Shown: positions 8,703 through 17,810 of the stretch, piece after piece | How the letters are laid out: each line of letters begins with the position of its first letter | Position numbering within the stretch: position 1 is the stretch's first letter | Assembly (NCBI GenBank): GCA_963575745.1 | Contig: CAUYUJ010018458.1 | Coordinates: 102,455 to 142,454, forward strand | Origin: Prorocentrum cordatum | Lineage: Eukaryota; Sar; Dinophyceae; Prorocentrales; Prorocentraceae | Length of the DNA stretch: 40,000 nucleotides | Direction: 5' to 3' | Made by a program: the position numbers and the translations under genes | The notes under the pieces: model-generated | The model's input: only the letters and a program-made list of their open reading frames with translations | Databases searched by the model: none | Told to the model about the DNA's origin: nothing

Positions 8703-9063
8703 GGGAGGTGCGGGGAGGGGAAGCGGGGGCGGAGGCCTCGCACTCAGGGTACAAGAGCCTCACGCTCAGGATCCTGGGGAGTGCCTCCGCAAAAAGGGCA
8801 GCCGCCGTGCGCGGTGGGTGTGACAGGGCAGCTCAGACAGAGACTGCAGAAACCGCAGCGGCCGCGTGGGTACCTAATACCCGTGGACCGTGTCCTGGCC
8901 GGCGGGCGGGAGAGTGAGGGCGCAGGGGCAGACGCCCCAGGCCTCGACAGAAGAGGCGCCGGCGCAGCTGGCCCGCGACCACCTTCTGACCCTGCCCGGC
9001 CGCTGGGCGGCGGCGGCCGGACGGGCCCAGCTCCAGCTGGGCCGCAGGAAGGAGAAAGGGGAA
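8703..9063. other. GC-rich spacer, no gene recognised
   Basis: About 360 bp of GC-rich unique sequence between GGA tracts. Open frames occur in several phases because stop codons are rare at this GC content. No conserved motif was seen. Confidence 0.4.
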
Positions 9064-9242
9064 AGGAGGAGGAGGAGGAGGAGGAGGAGGAGGAGGAAGG
9101 AGGAGGAGGAGGATGGGGGAAGGAGGAGGAGGGAGGGAGGATGGAAGGAGGAGGAGGAGGAGGAGGAGGAGGAGGAGGAGGAGGAAGGAGGAGGAGGAGG
9201 AGGAGGAAGGAGGAGGAGGAGGAGGAGGAGGAGGAGGAGGAT
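9064..9242. repeat. (GGA)n triplet tract with GGGAGG and GGAAGG variants
   Basis: Purine-only sequence on the plus strand, apart from a few T interruptions (GGATGG). It is less pure than the tract at 8551. Confidence 0.95.
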
Positions 9243-10254
9243 GCCCATAGATCCTCTGGGCAGCGGGCGAGGCGGAGGGAGGGGAGCGGCCGAGGCAGCG
9301 GGCGAGGCGGGGCCAGGCCCTCGCGAGGCGCGGCGAGGCGCGCTCGCCGGCCGGGCCGGGATGGCGGGCTCCTGCTGTGGCGTCCACGGGAGTTCTCAGG
9401 GCGGCGCACGCTGCTGCGGGCCCCGGAGCTCCAGGCGAAGGAGCCCCCGCTCCACCCAGCACGCACGCAGCAGATCCGCCGGCCCTGTCCGCGTGTGTGA
9501 GGGGCGTCTCCGTGCCAGGGCACAGCGTTCCCAGCACGACATGCTTGAGAGCCAGGGTGGCTCCGAATACTGGTCGCGCGCCCTCCGAATCCTCCCAGCC
9601 ACTCCCCACCCTCGTCGCTCGTCGCCACGCTCGCGTTCGTGCACGCAGGGTGAAGCAATTCACCCGCCAAAACGAAAAAAAAAGTGATCCCCGAGCTCTC
9701 GAGGGAGACCATGCGCTCGGTTCCCCAAGCCCTCGAGGGAGAGCAGGTTCCCCAAGCAGCGCAGCTTGAGTACTTGCCCAGGGCAAGGCGGTGCACGGTG
9801 CTGCAGGCGAGGGAGCTCCTTTCGAGGGAACTCCCTCCCCATTCATACCGCAGAAAAAAGGCGCCGCGACCCCCCTCCGCCAGCCCCCACACACCTCGAG
9901 ACAATCCCGAAGCAAGTCTTGGCTTGTGGCGCCCAGCAACGAGCGGCTCTGACATCTCGCTCGCGTTCAAGACATATGCATTTAAGGCGCGCGGCTTGAG
10001 TGAGCGCTGCAAAAACTGCTGGTATGATGCGCGAACCAGCGCGTTGTTGTATCAGCAGGCAGAGAGGAGACGGACACACGGCACGATGGGGTAGAAGCAA
10101 ACAAAAACAGAGGATGATATGTCTACGAATGAGATATACGAAATGACCTGCTCGAGAGGAAGAGACCCAGCGAAAAGTATGTACGTCTACGTGGGCCGCG
10201 GCAGCAGATAGCCCCTAACGCGGCAAACTGTGACGCACCAGCGCGTCGTCCGAA
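9243..10254. other. Unique GC-rich kilobase carrying dispersed short repeats
   Basis: No gene was recognised. 9411-9568 is a diverged copy of 10604-10735: both carry GGAGCTCC...GCGA.GGAGC, then CCACCCAGCACGCAC, then later a GGGTGGCTCC segment. 9695-9840 carries further pieces of the same family (CTCGAGGGAGA, GCGAGGGAGCTCC). 10175-10258 is a diverged copy of 11027-11108. Confidence 0.5.
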
Positions 10255-10408
10255 CCATCGTCGTCCTCCTACTCCTGATCCTCCTCCTCCTCCTCGTCCT
10301 CCTCCTCCTCCTCCTCCTCCTCCTCCTCCTCCCCCTCCCTCCTCCTCCCTCCTCCTCCCTCCTCCTCCTCCTCCTCCTCCTCCTCCTCCTCCTCCTCCTC
10401 CTCCTCCA
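10255..10408. repeat. (CCT)n triplet tract
   Basis: CCT triplets with TCGTC and CCCCT interruptions. Pyrimidine strand is plus, opposite to the GGA tracts at 8258-9242. Confidence 0.95.
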
Positions 10409-11251
10409 GAGAGGGCTGCCAGGAGAGGGGTCAGAAACAGCCCCCAGAGGTGCGCGACAAGCGGTCGCCAGGGCTGAGCAGCCCAGGGTTGCAGCAGGCT
10501 GACGCGCTGCAGGAGGACGAGGAAGATTCCCCGAGCCCTGGCGGGCACGGAGCCCTCGAGCGAGAGCAGGGGCTCGCAGGTTGCATGCTCGCCCAAGGAG
10601 AATGCGGCGCGCGATGCTGAGGGCGCGGGAGCTCCGGGCGAGGGAGCTCCCCATCCACCCAGCACGCACACAGAAAAGCAGAGCCAGACCACAGTGTCCC
10701 CAACACAACACTTTTAGAGCCGGGGTGGCTCCAAGATCGTGCTCCTAATCGGCCCGCACGTCGCCGGTTTCATTGTCGTCGTCGTCGTCCTCCTCGATAG
10801 CCTCGACAAATATTCAGGCATGGCGTTCCCGCCTGAGACAGCCTTACAAATCACTCTGGGATCCTGCTCTCGCCTCGGCGCTGGCGACTTACATGATCCT
10901 TCTTGTCAGGGGCGCATGTGCCGCTCTAGGAACACATCTCCACACCATTGCCGTGCTCAGGTTCGTCGTTCGGGCCCGTCCCAGCCTCCCTCCTCCCTCT
11001 TCTCCTCAGGAAAAGGAGTCCCAGCGCAAGCTACATACGTTTCTATGGGTCGCGACAGCGGAGAGCCACTAACGCGCTCAACTGCGACGCACCAGCGCGC
11101 CTGTCGGAGGCTGGGCGGTGAGACCGACGTGGCCCAAACCGGGCGTAATTGTGGATATCCCGTGGCCAGCTCTGTAAAAAGCAATTTGGGCCCAAGCCCA
11201 ATACCAATTCTATGACACATCCGAGGTACAATTGGCAGAAGCCCTGTGGTC
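10409..11251. other. Unique stretch with dispersed repeat copies, possible membrane segment
   Basis: 10604-10735 and 11027-11108 are the partners of repeats near 9411 and 10175. A plus-strand frame at about 10810-10980 contains YMILLVRGACAALGTHLHTI, which could be a hydrophobic helix, but nothing else supports a gene. It ends at the stop codon of the minus-strand RRM gene. Confidence 0.35.
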
Positions 11252-11532
11252 TCAGCGAGGCCTCGCCGCATCGATGGCGGCAGAACCTGGGGTCTCCAGC
11301 ACGCAGGCACGCGGCTGTGGCTCTGCGTCCCTGAGGACGAAAGGCAAGAACTCTGGATTCTTGATGCGAGTCACCCGCGCGCCAGTCCACTTGCGCAGGT
11401 TTGCCTCGAGGCCCTGCAGAGAAGCGTTGGAGACGTTGAGGGGGACCACTTGGCCAGTCTCGTCCTCCATGCCGAGGCGCCTGGAGCGATGCCACGCGGC
11501 CGCAAAAGCCCTGGCCGCCTCTGGAGTCTTGA

Positions 11533-11547
11533 AATTGATGAAGCCGT
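11533..11547. repeat. Target-site duplication, copy 1 (LINE 3' side)
   Basis: AATTGATGAAGCCGT on the plus strand, identical to 13024-13038. It encodes GFIN of the RRM on the minus strand at both ends of the inserted LINE. Confidence 0.88.
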
Positions 11548-13023
11548 GATGCTGAAAAAGATCAGGGGCTTCCTGACCAAGACGGCAGAGATTAGCTCCA
11601 GGAGCTTGCCCAGCGATGAACATCAGCCGGGTTACGTAGGATCCCACAGGCACCACAGTCGGCCAAGTGATCAGCACGCTCGTTCAGAAATTGCCCAGTG
11701 TGGCTCTCCACCTTCCTGAAGACAACATGACGAGCAACTTGATCATAGAGATGGCGAAGCCGCAGAACAAGCTGAATATTCGCCCGCCCTCGGAGGTGCC
11801 GCTGCGCCACGCCAGCCGCGTACTCCGAGTCATACTCGATGACAAACGATGGTGAAGAAGGTGATGATGTAATGAAATCAACCACCCATGACAGAGAGAA
11901 AAATAACGCTGATAATTCACCAACATTGTTAGTATGACGTTGAGCACCGATGTAACCCGGTTGGTCGGGAACCAAGACGGAAGGGCCACAGAAATCCAAT
12001 AAGCCGGTCGAAGCCGGCATGGCCACTGTGAAGCCCCAGCCAGAGGTCGTTTCCTCGTCGGACACCTGCGCGGAGCCGTCGCAGGAGAGCGTGATGATGT
12101 CCGGCGCCTGGAATGAACCAGGAGCAGGCTGAGGAGGCAGGTGGAGTCCTCGAGGTGCTCCTCCGCCTCCTCCTCCTCCAGGGCCCCGTCCTCCTGCATG
12201 GCGTTTGATACGACGAAGAGGAGGTAGAGCAGCACGGTATATATCCTCGGTTGGTTGCGCCCGGGGTTGATCCAGCTCCAGTAGGACTGGTTTGCCCGCG
12301 CGGTGGGCCGCCACGGCCAGAGTGGCAATAGCATTCACACGCAGAAGATATTGTGAAACATATATAGCATTGTGAAGTGTGAGACCAGCAGGAAGGTCAG
12401 CTGGGATAAGCCCACAACGTGCAAGGCAAGGAGGAAGACCGGCAGGAAACTGGTTACCAGGAACTTGTTGATCAAGCCACGCACGAACGTCGCGATTGCA
12501 AGGACAATGCCAAAGACGATGCTCGGTAGTTTCCACTGCAGTGCCGCATCGTACACAGAATTCATCGCCCCCGTGGTAAGGGATGCGTGAAATATGAAGC
12601 CGTGTCCACAAACCTGCAGAGGTGAGGGCAGGCCCTCCGTAATGTAGTTGTGCAGCGTAAAGATGTTCACGGGCGTCGCGGTTCTCGGTGAGACCGTTGA
12701 ACAGACCGCCGAAATCTTTGGGCCGCCGTTGTGCTTCGCTGCGAGCAAGGGCAAAACGAAGAAAATCACGTAAGTCATGAAGCCGTGCTTGCACCCGAAC
12801 TCGTGCACAGAGGGCCGGATAAGCATCACGACCAGCATCGGCAAGATGTTCAGGCCGTATGGTAAATGCAAACTTGCGCGCACCAGCTTTGAAAGCGGTG
12901 GCGGAATACCAGTCGATCTGCAGTGTGGAACACGCACGAGATAGCAGCTTGAGGGGCCCGAAGCGTATCCGGTTACGTTGAGCCCATAGAAACTGCCACT
13001 CCGCTGGGTGAAGAATGCCTGCC
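11548..13023 (-). mobile_element. 5'-truncated LINE (zinc knuckle and RNase H tail) in the RRM gene
   Basis: 1,476 bp flanked by exact 15-bp direct repeats. It contains only the 3' part of a non-LTR retrotransposon, as expected from incomplete target-primed reverse transcription. The 3' end (minus strand) reads CTTTTTCAGCATCAC just before the duplication; no poly-A tail is visible. The 3' untranslated part is only about 44 bp. The absence of frame breaks suggests a fairly recent insertion. It is a different family from the LINE at 19345-24970, which has C2H2-like fingers and no RNase H. Confidence 0.85.
11592..13023 (-). CDS. LINE C-terminal polypeptide: CCHC-type zinc motif plus RNase H
   Basis: About 477 residues remain open from the truncation point to TAA (11594-11592). 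Near the middle is C-V-R-C-G-x9-H-x4-C (from FCVRCGTAVETTEHRLWHCP), the zinc-binding motif usually found just after the reverse transcriptase in many LINEs. Near the C-terminus is a complete RNase H signature: CDGSAQ (Asp), NNVGELSAL (Glu), EYDSEYA (Asp), VESHTG (His) and NERADHLAD (Asp). A Gly/Pro-rich linker lies between the two domains. Reverse transcriptase and endonuclease are missing because of 5' truncation. There is no start codon of its own; the frame runs in from the host gene. It is unlikely to act without a full-length partner. Confidence 0.8.
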
Positions 13024-13038
13024 AATTGATGAAGCCGT
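13024..13038. repeat. Target-site duplication, copy 2 (LINE 5' side)
   Basis: AATTGATGAAGCCGT, identical to 11533-11547. The next base differs (T here, G at 11548), so the shared segment is exactly 15 bp on that side. Confidence 0.88.
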
Positions 13039-14104
13039 TGCCTTTCCCGGAGCCGTCTTTGAAGCTCCTTGGGATGTATGCGAAATCGTACTTGTCCACG
13101 AAGCCACTGCGGTTGACCTCGTCGAGGAACTCCTGCTGAGACGTGCGGACGTGTAAGTTGCGCACCACCAAGGATGTGATCTGGGGCCGACTTTCGCGCC
13201 GATCCCTCCGGCTTGCCCCCCCCTCGTGGGCAACCTCCTGGTCCTGGGCCTCCCGATGCGTGGGGGCACTGGCCACCGCGGCACCGGTGGCCGCCGCGGC
13301 AGCGGCCGAGACGCGCGGGACTCGCAGCGGCGGTGCCCCCCCCGTCGCCGCGGGAGCCGCCACGGGGGCGTGGATGCCCAGCGGGCGCCGTGGCGCCGCT
13401 GGCGGCGGCGCAGCCTGGCGGGTCTCGCGGGGGAGCGTGCCCAGGATGGCCCCCGCCCGGGCGCAAGGGCCGGGCAGCGCCGCCAGCGCCAGGGCGGCGG
13501 GGGTGCGGGCGAGGCGGCGCCGCGGCGGCGGCGCGCGGCGGGGCCAGAGCTCCCTCGCGGCCTTGAGCTGGGGCTCGCCCTCGCCCTCGTCGTCCGTGCT
13601 GGGGTACACCAAGATCTTCGACGGGAAGCCCTCGTCCCCGCCGTCCGCGTCGTCGTCCTCGCCGTCGCTGAGGCTATCCTCGCCGCCGCCCATCAGCTCA
13701 GCAGCGCCCACCTCGGAGCCGACGGTCCACCGCCCCGGCGGCTCCACCTGCGGCGCGCCCCAGGCCGCGTCCGACTGGAAGGTGAGCCTGTCGGGCGCCG
13801 CGCCTCCGCAGTAGCTCAGCGGCAGGGCGGTGGGCCGCTCGGACTCGCAGGCCAGGCCCCCCAGGCATGGGGAGCAGCAGCCCGAGCTGAGCGGAGGCCC
13901 CGGCTTCCCGGGGCCGCAGGGCGCCTGCCGGTGGTTCAAAGGTGGGGCCCTGAGGCATTCGGCCCTCTGGACGAGGAACCTCTGGCGGAGCAAATCCGAC
14001 CTTGGACCCCTCTCTATGCTCAGGGCCCTATCCCGCAGGGCCCCACCTTTGCACCGCATGCCGCCTGGAAGCCCAGGTGCACGTGCGTGCCGGCGACGCG
14101 GCAC

Positions 14105-14426
14105 CAGGCGCGAGGGCCGGCGACGGCCTGGGCCGCGGCCATCACGTCAGCGGGGCGGAGGTGCGGGCAGCGCCCGGGAAGTTCTCGGGCTTCCCCGGAA
14201 GGCTCCGAGTCAAGGGGATGACCCTGGGCCTTGCGCCAGAGTGGCTGCGGATCATCTTCCAGACAGCCTTGGGCGCTCTGGGAGCCTCTTGGGCCAGCTT
14301 TGGGGCCTCCAGGGGGGGGGGGGGCGTCTGGCTTTTCTGGCTGAGCCGCGCGGAGCCAGAAAAGCAAGAAAACCAGATTCTTGTTGTTCTGGCTGGTCTG
14401 GTTTTTCTGCTGCTCACCTGGCCAAA
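14105..14426. other. Region upstream of RRM gene, with dodecamer traces and a hairpin pair
   Basis: 14270-14325 resembles the CCTCTTGGG dodecamer repeat and ends in a 12-bp G run. GCTTTTCTGGCT (14331-14342) and AGCCAGAAAAGC (14354-14365) form a perfect 12-bp stem with an 11-bp loop. A second near-perfect pair, AGAAAACCAGA and TCTGGTTTTTCT, follows directly (about 14367-14409). This may include the 5' flank of the minus-strand RRM gene, but no promoter motif was recognised. Confidence 0.55.
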
Positions 14427-14482
14427 TTCTGCTGTTCTCGCAGTCGCAGTCGCATTCGCAATGGCAGTCGCAGTGGCAACGG
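14427..14482. repeat. CAGTCG leader, satellite module copy 2
   Basis: TTCTGCTGTTCTCGCAGTCG and the following GCATTCGC...GGCAACGGC repeat the sequence at 1498-1553 with few changes. This marks the start of the second satellite module. Confidence 0.85.
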
Positions 14483-14707
14483 CCTGAGGATCCAATGGAA
14501 TCCTAAGGATTCCTAGGGATTCCTAAGGCATCCTTAGGCATCCGTAGGAATCCATATGAATCCTTAGGAAACCTTAGGAATCCTTGGGAATCCTGATTCC
14601 TAGGGATTCCTAAGGATTCCTAAGGATTCCTGAGGATGCTTAACTCTGCCTACGGATTCCTAAGGATGCCTACGGATTCCTGAGGATTCCTATGGATTCC
14701 TACGGAT
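14483..14707. repeat. Palindromic decamer array (ATTCCTAAGG type)
   Basis: About 22 units of about 10 bp with cores CCTAAGG, CCTTAGG and CCTAGGG joined by ATT or ATC. Each core is itself palindromic or nearly so. It sits exactly between the CAGTCG leader and the CAGCCT array; module copy 1 lacks it. Confidence 0.85.
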
Positions 14708-15771
14708 GCATCAGCCTGCCTCAGTTTCAGCCTCAGCCTCAGCCTGCCTCGGCTTGCCTCAGCCTCAGCCTCAGCCTGCCTCGGTCTCAGCCTCAGCCTA
14801 CCTGAGCCTCAGCCTCAGCCTGCCTCGGCCTCAGCCTGCGTCAGCCTCAGCCTCAGCCTGCATCAGCCTCAGCCTGCCTCAGCCTCAGCCTCAGCCTCAG
14901 CCTCAGCCTGCCTCGGCTTGCCTCAGCCTCAGCCTCAGCCTCAGCCTGCCTCGGCCTCAGCCTCAGCCTGCCTCGGCCTCAGCCTGCGTCAGCCTCAGCC
15001 TCAGCCTGCCTCAGCCTCAGCCTCAGCCTCAGCCTCAGCCTCAGCCTGCCTCGGCTTGCCTCAGCCTCAGCCTCAGCCTGCCTCGGCCTCAGCCTGCCTC
15101 GGCCTCAGCCTGCCTCAGCCTCCCCTCCTCCCCCCCCATTCCCCCCCCCCCCTTCAGCCTCACCTTGTCTCAGCTTCGGCCTGTTCGGCCTCATCCTCAG
15201 CCTCAGCCTCAGTCTCAGCCTCTCAGCCTCAGCCTCAGCCTCAGCCAGCCAGCCTCAGCCTCAGCCTCAGCCTGCAGCCTCAGCCTCAGCCTCAGCCTCA
15301 GCCTCAGCCTCAGCCTCAGCCTCAGCCTCAGCCTCGCCTCAGCCTCAGCCTCAGCCTGCCTCAGCCTCAGCCTCAGCCTCAGCCTCCTCAGCCTCAGCCT
15401 GCCTCAGCCTCAGCCTCAGCCTGCCTCAGCCTCAGCCTCAGCCTGCAGCCTCAGCCTCAGCCTTCAGCCTCGGCCTCAGCCTCAGCCTCAGCCTCAGCCT
15501 GCATCAGCCTCAGCCTCAGCCTCAGCCTGCCTCAGCCAGCCTGCCTCAGCCTCAGCCTCAGCCTGCCTCAGCCTCAGCCTGCCTCAGCCTCAGCCTGCCT
15601 CAGCCTCAGCCTCAGCCTGCCTCGGCCTCAGCCTGCGTCAGCCTCAGCCTCAGCCTGCCTCAGCCTCAGCCTGCCTCAGCCTCAGCCTCAGCCTGCCTCG
15701 GCGTGCCTCAGCCTCAGCCTCAGCCTGCCTCGGCCTCAGCCTGCCTCGGCCTCAGCCTGCCTCAGCTCGGG
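14708..15771. repeat. (CAGCCT)n hexamer satellite, module copy 2
   Basis: Over 1 kb of CAGCCT hexamers broken by TGCCTCGGC and similar phase shifts. A C-rich interruption, with runs of 8 and 12 C, is at about 15121-15152. Long Ser/Leu/Pro/Gln frames here are repeat artefacts. Confidence 0.92.
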
Positions 15772-16170
15772 CATTCAAAATATGGCACAGGACTGGTGTT
15801 CTGGGAACACGAAGATCACGAAGTGGCCTACCGTTGGCTCCGGGCAATCAAAATATGGTACAGGAATGGTGTTCTGGGAACGCGAAGAACACGAAGTGGC
15901 CTACCGTTGGCTCCGGACATTCAAAATGTGGCCTGGGAATGGTGTTCTGGGTACACGAAGAACACAAAGTGGCCTACCGCTGGCTCCGGGCATTCAAAAT
16001 GTGGCCTGGGAATGGTGTTCTGGGAACACGAAGAACACGAAGTAGCCTACAGTTGGCTCCGGGCATTCAAAATGTGGCCTGGGAATGGTGTTCTGGGAAC
16101 ACGAAGAACACGAAGTGGCCTACAGTTGGCTCCGGGCATTCAAAATGTGGCCTGGGAATTGTGTTCTGCG
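15772..16170. repeat. 73-bp tandem repeat array B, about 5.5 copies
   Basis: Copies start at 15772, 15845, 15918, 15991, 16064 and 16137, spaced exactly 73 bp. The last breaks at about 16170. The unit is homologous to array A at 2495. In the hairpin, GAGTTC/GAACTC of array A is replaced by GTGTTC/GAACAC, so both sides changed together. The array is preceded by a CAGCCT satellite, as in module copy 1. Confidence 0.95.
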
Positions 16171-16526
16171 GAGTCCCCGGATCCTCCCCGGCACCCGCCC
16201 AGACCCCCCTGGGGAGTCCCGGGGAGTCCCCGGATTCTCCCCGGCATCCATCCGCCCAGACCCCCCTGGGGAGTCATGATGCTCTCTTTGGAGCCCACCA
16301 GAAAGCTATCAGTCTTCGCTGTTAGATGAAAAACAAAATAACCATAACAACCAACCAGCATCTAGTTTTATGTCTGTTTGGTTTCTCTACTGTTTAGTTC
16401 CACGCATGGAACCTTTCAGAACGTGAGAGGCGGAGAGTCGTCGTATAGGAGTTCATGTGCTTCAATCATGTATATATATATATATATACAAGAACCATCG
16501 CGCGCCTCGCATGCACTCAAGTTCTG
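16171..16526. other. Spacer ending in a TA tract and inverted repeat
   Basis: GTCCCCGGAT and CAGACCCCCCTGGGGAGT segments are directly duplicated at 16173-16270. 16469-16489 is a TA run followed by AGAACCATCGCGCGC...GTTCT (16491-16526), a diverged copy of the hairpin element at 5745-5776. No gene was recognised. Confidence 0.5.
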
Positions 16527-17810
16527 GCTAGGCTCGACAGGCTAACGCATGAAATCTCAATTGTCGAAATGCCTTGTGCATCGAACGACCTTTCGGAGTC
16601 CCTGCGCAAGCCTCGGAAGCGTATAAAAGGGGAAATGCGGAAACCACAAAACCATACATTTCCCTGAGGTGTTCGATGATTTGGGGCCTTCGAAAGCTTC
16701 CTGGGATCTTTAGTCGGTGGTGACGGGGGCCTTAATTATGGCCTGTTGCGAAAAATAAGCAGGGGTGCGTTTGAAAAAAATAGAATTCTTGGAATCCCCT
16801 TTTTTTCAAACTGCCATGCCAGGGCCGTAGATCAAAAGTTTCCGGGATAGAGGCCGTGGACTGTTGGGACGCCTCTGGGGGCCTTATGGCGGCGTCTTGG
16901 GAGTCTTTCAGGGCCTCTTGGGAAGCTTTTGGTGCCTCCTGGGAGCCTCCCGGGAGTCTCTGAGTGCATTTGGGGGGGGCCTCGAGAGCCTTTGCGAGAA
17001 CCTTGGAGCCATCTGGAGGCAAAGCGCTCGAAAGGCTTGGGCAGGTCCTCTCTTTTGGCTCTTGCTTGGCGCGCGCACGCTGACGCTCTAGCTAAGGCGG
17101 ATAAGTGAACTCATGGGGACCTCGATTTTTTACGGTGGTTTCAGGTGCAGCCAGGAGGACACGAAGACGACCCAAGAGAGTGCCAAGACAGCGTCAGAGA
17201 GTTGAAGAGCATTCCCGAAAATGTTTTGCAATGTGACCCGAAGTCTTGATGGGGCTCGGGGTGAACTGGAACATAGTGCCTCTTAACATGTAGTGCGCAG
17301 GAATCGGGGGGGGGCCTAAGAGGCGTGCAAGGAACTCTTAAGAGGCAGTTTGGAGGCCGCTGGGGGGCTGTTTGGGGGCCTCTTGGGGCCACTTTTGGGC
17401 CTCTTCGGGGCTCTTGGGGGCCTCTTCTGGGGCTCTCTTGGGCTGCCTCGGGGTGCTCTTGGGCCGTCTCGGGGCCTTCTTGGCCCGTCTTGGAGCCGTC
17501 TTGGGGGGCTCACGGGCGGTCTTAGGGTGGTCTTGGGGGCCTTTTGTTTCGCCGTCCTGGAGCGTTGGAAACTCGAAAACGCGAGACGGCGAAAACAAAA
17601 TCCAAAAACCAGGGGACATCAACGATTTGGGCCTCTTTGGGCGCTCCCGGGACGCCTCTCGGAGCTCTCTTGGGGCCTCTCGGAGGCCTCCTGGTAGCCC
17701 GGAGAGGCGTCGGCAATCTGTCTTGGGCTGTGTGGGGGCGTCCTGGGCCGTCCCTTCGCGTTCCGGGGACTCCTTGGGGGCGTCTTGGGCCGTCCTGGGG
17801 CGTTTCGCTA
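16527..17810. repeat. 1.28-kb tandem duplication, copy 1
   Basis: This segment aligns with 17811-19150. Anchor points are GGCTCGACAG (16531 and 17815, offset 1,284) and GCGCAGGAATCGGGGG (17295 and 18605, offset 1,310). Order within the unit: a TATA-like GTATAAAAGGGG (16620), an A/T-rich segment with an A run, GGCCGTGGACTGTTGGGA, dodecamer repeat, a CGCGCGC-rich segment, then a second dodecamer array containing an A-rich island (about 17566-17625). No protein was recognised on either strand. Confidence 0.85.

Larger units (their letters stand above)
11252..14104 (-). pseudogene. Mei2-like RRM protein gene, split by a LINE insertion
   Basis: The minus strand encodes an RRM protein in two pieces. 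The upstream piece (14104 to 13024) has a Pro/Ala/Arg-rich N-terminus, an acidic stretch (about 13600-13690), and then the first half of an RRM: SLVVRNL (RNP2-like, about 13165-13180), YDFAYIPRSFKDG and GNGFIN (RNP1-like). The Y-D-F-x-Y-x-P-x-x-F-K pattern is typical of the Mei2 C-terminal RRM. The downstream piece (11546 to 11252) resumes at GFINFKTPEAARAF, then NASLQGLEANLRKW and a stop (TGA, 11254-11252), matching the second half of that RRM. Both pieces are in phase at the duplicated 15-bp site, so they were one uninterrupted frame. The start codon is uncertain; upstream exons may exist. The RRM is now separated by 1,476 bp and is probably not functional at this locus. Confidence 0.72.

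Noticed and set aside
12335-13023. Continuation of the RRM frame across the LINE as one 589-residue protein with membrane-like C-terminus
   Set aside because: Beyond 13024 the frame reads the inserted LINE out of phase. The LINE's own frame (RNase H, zinc motif) is the real coding one.
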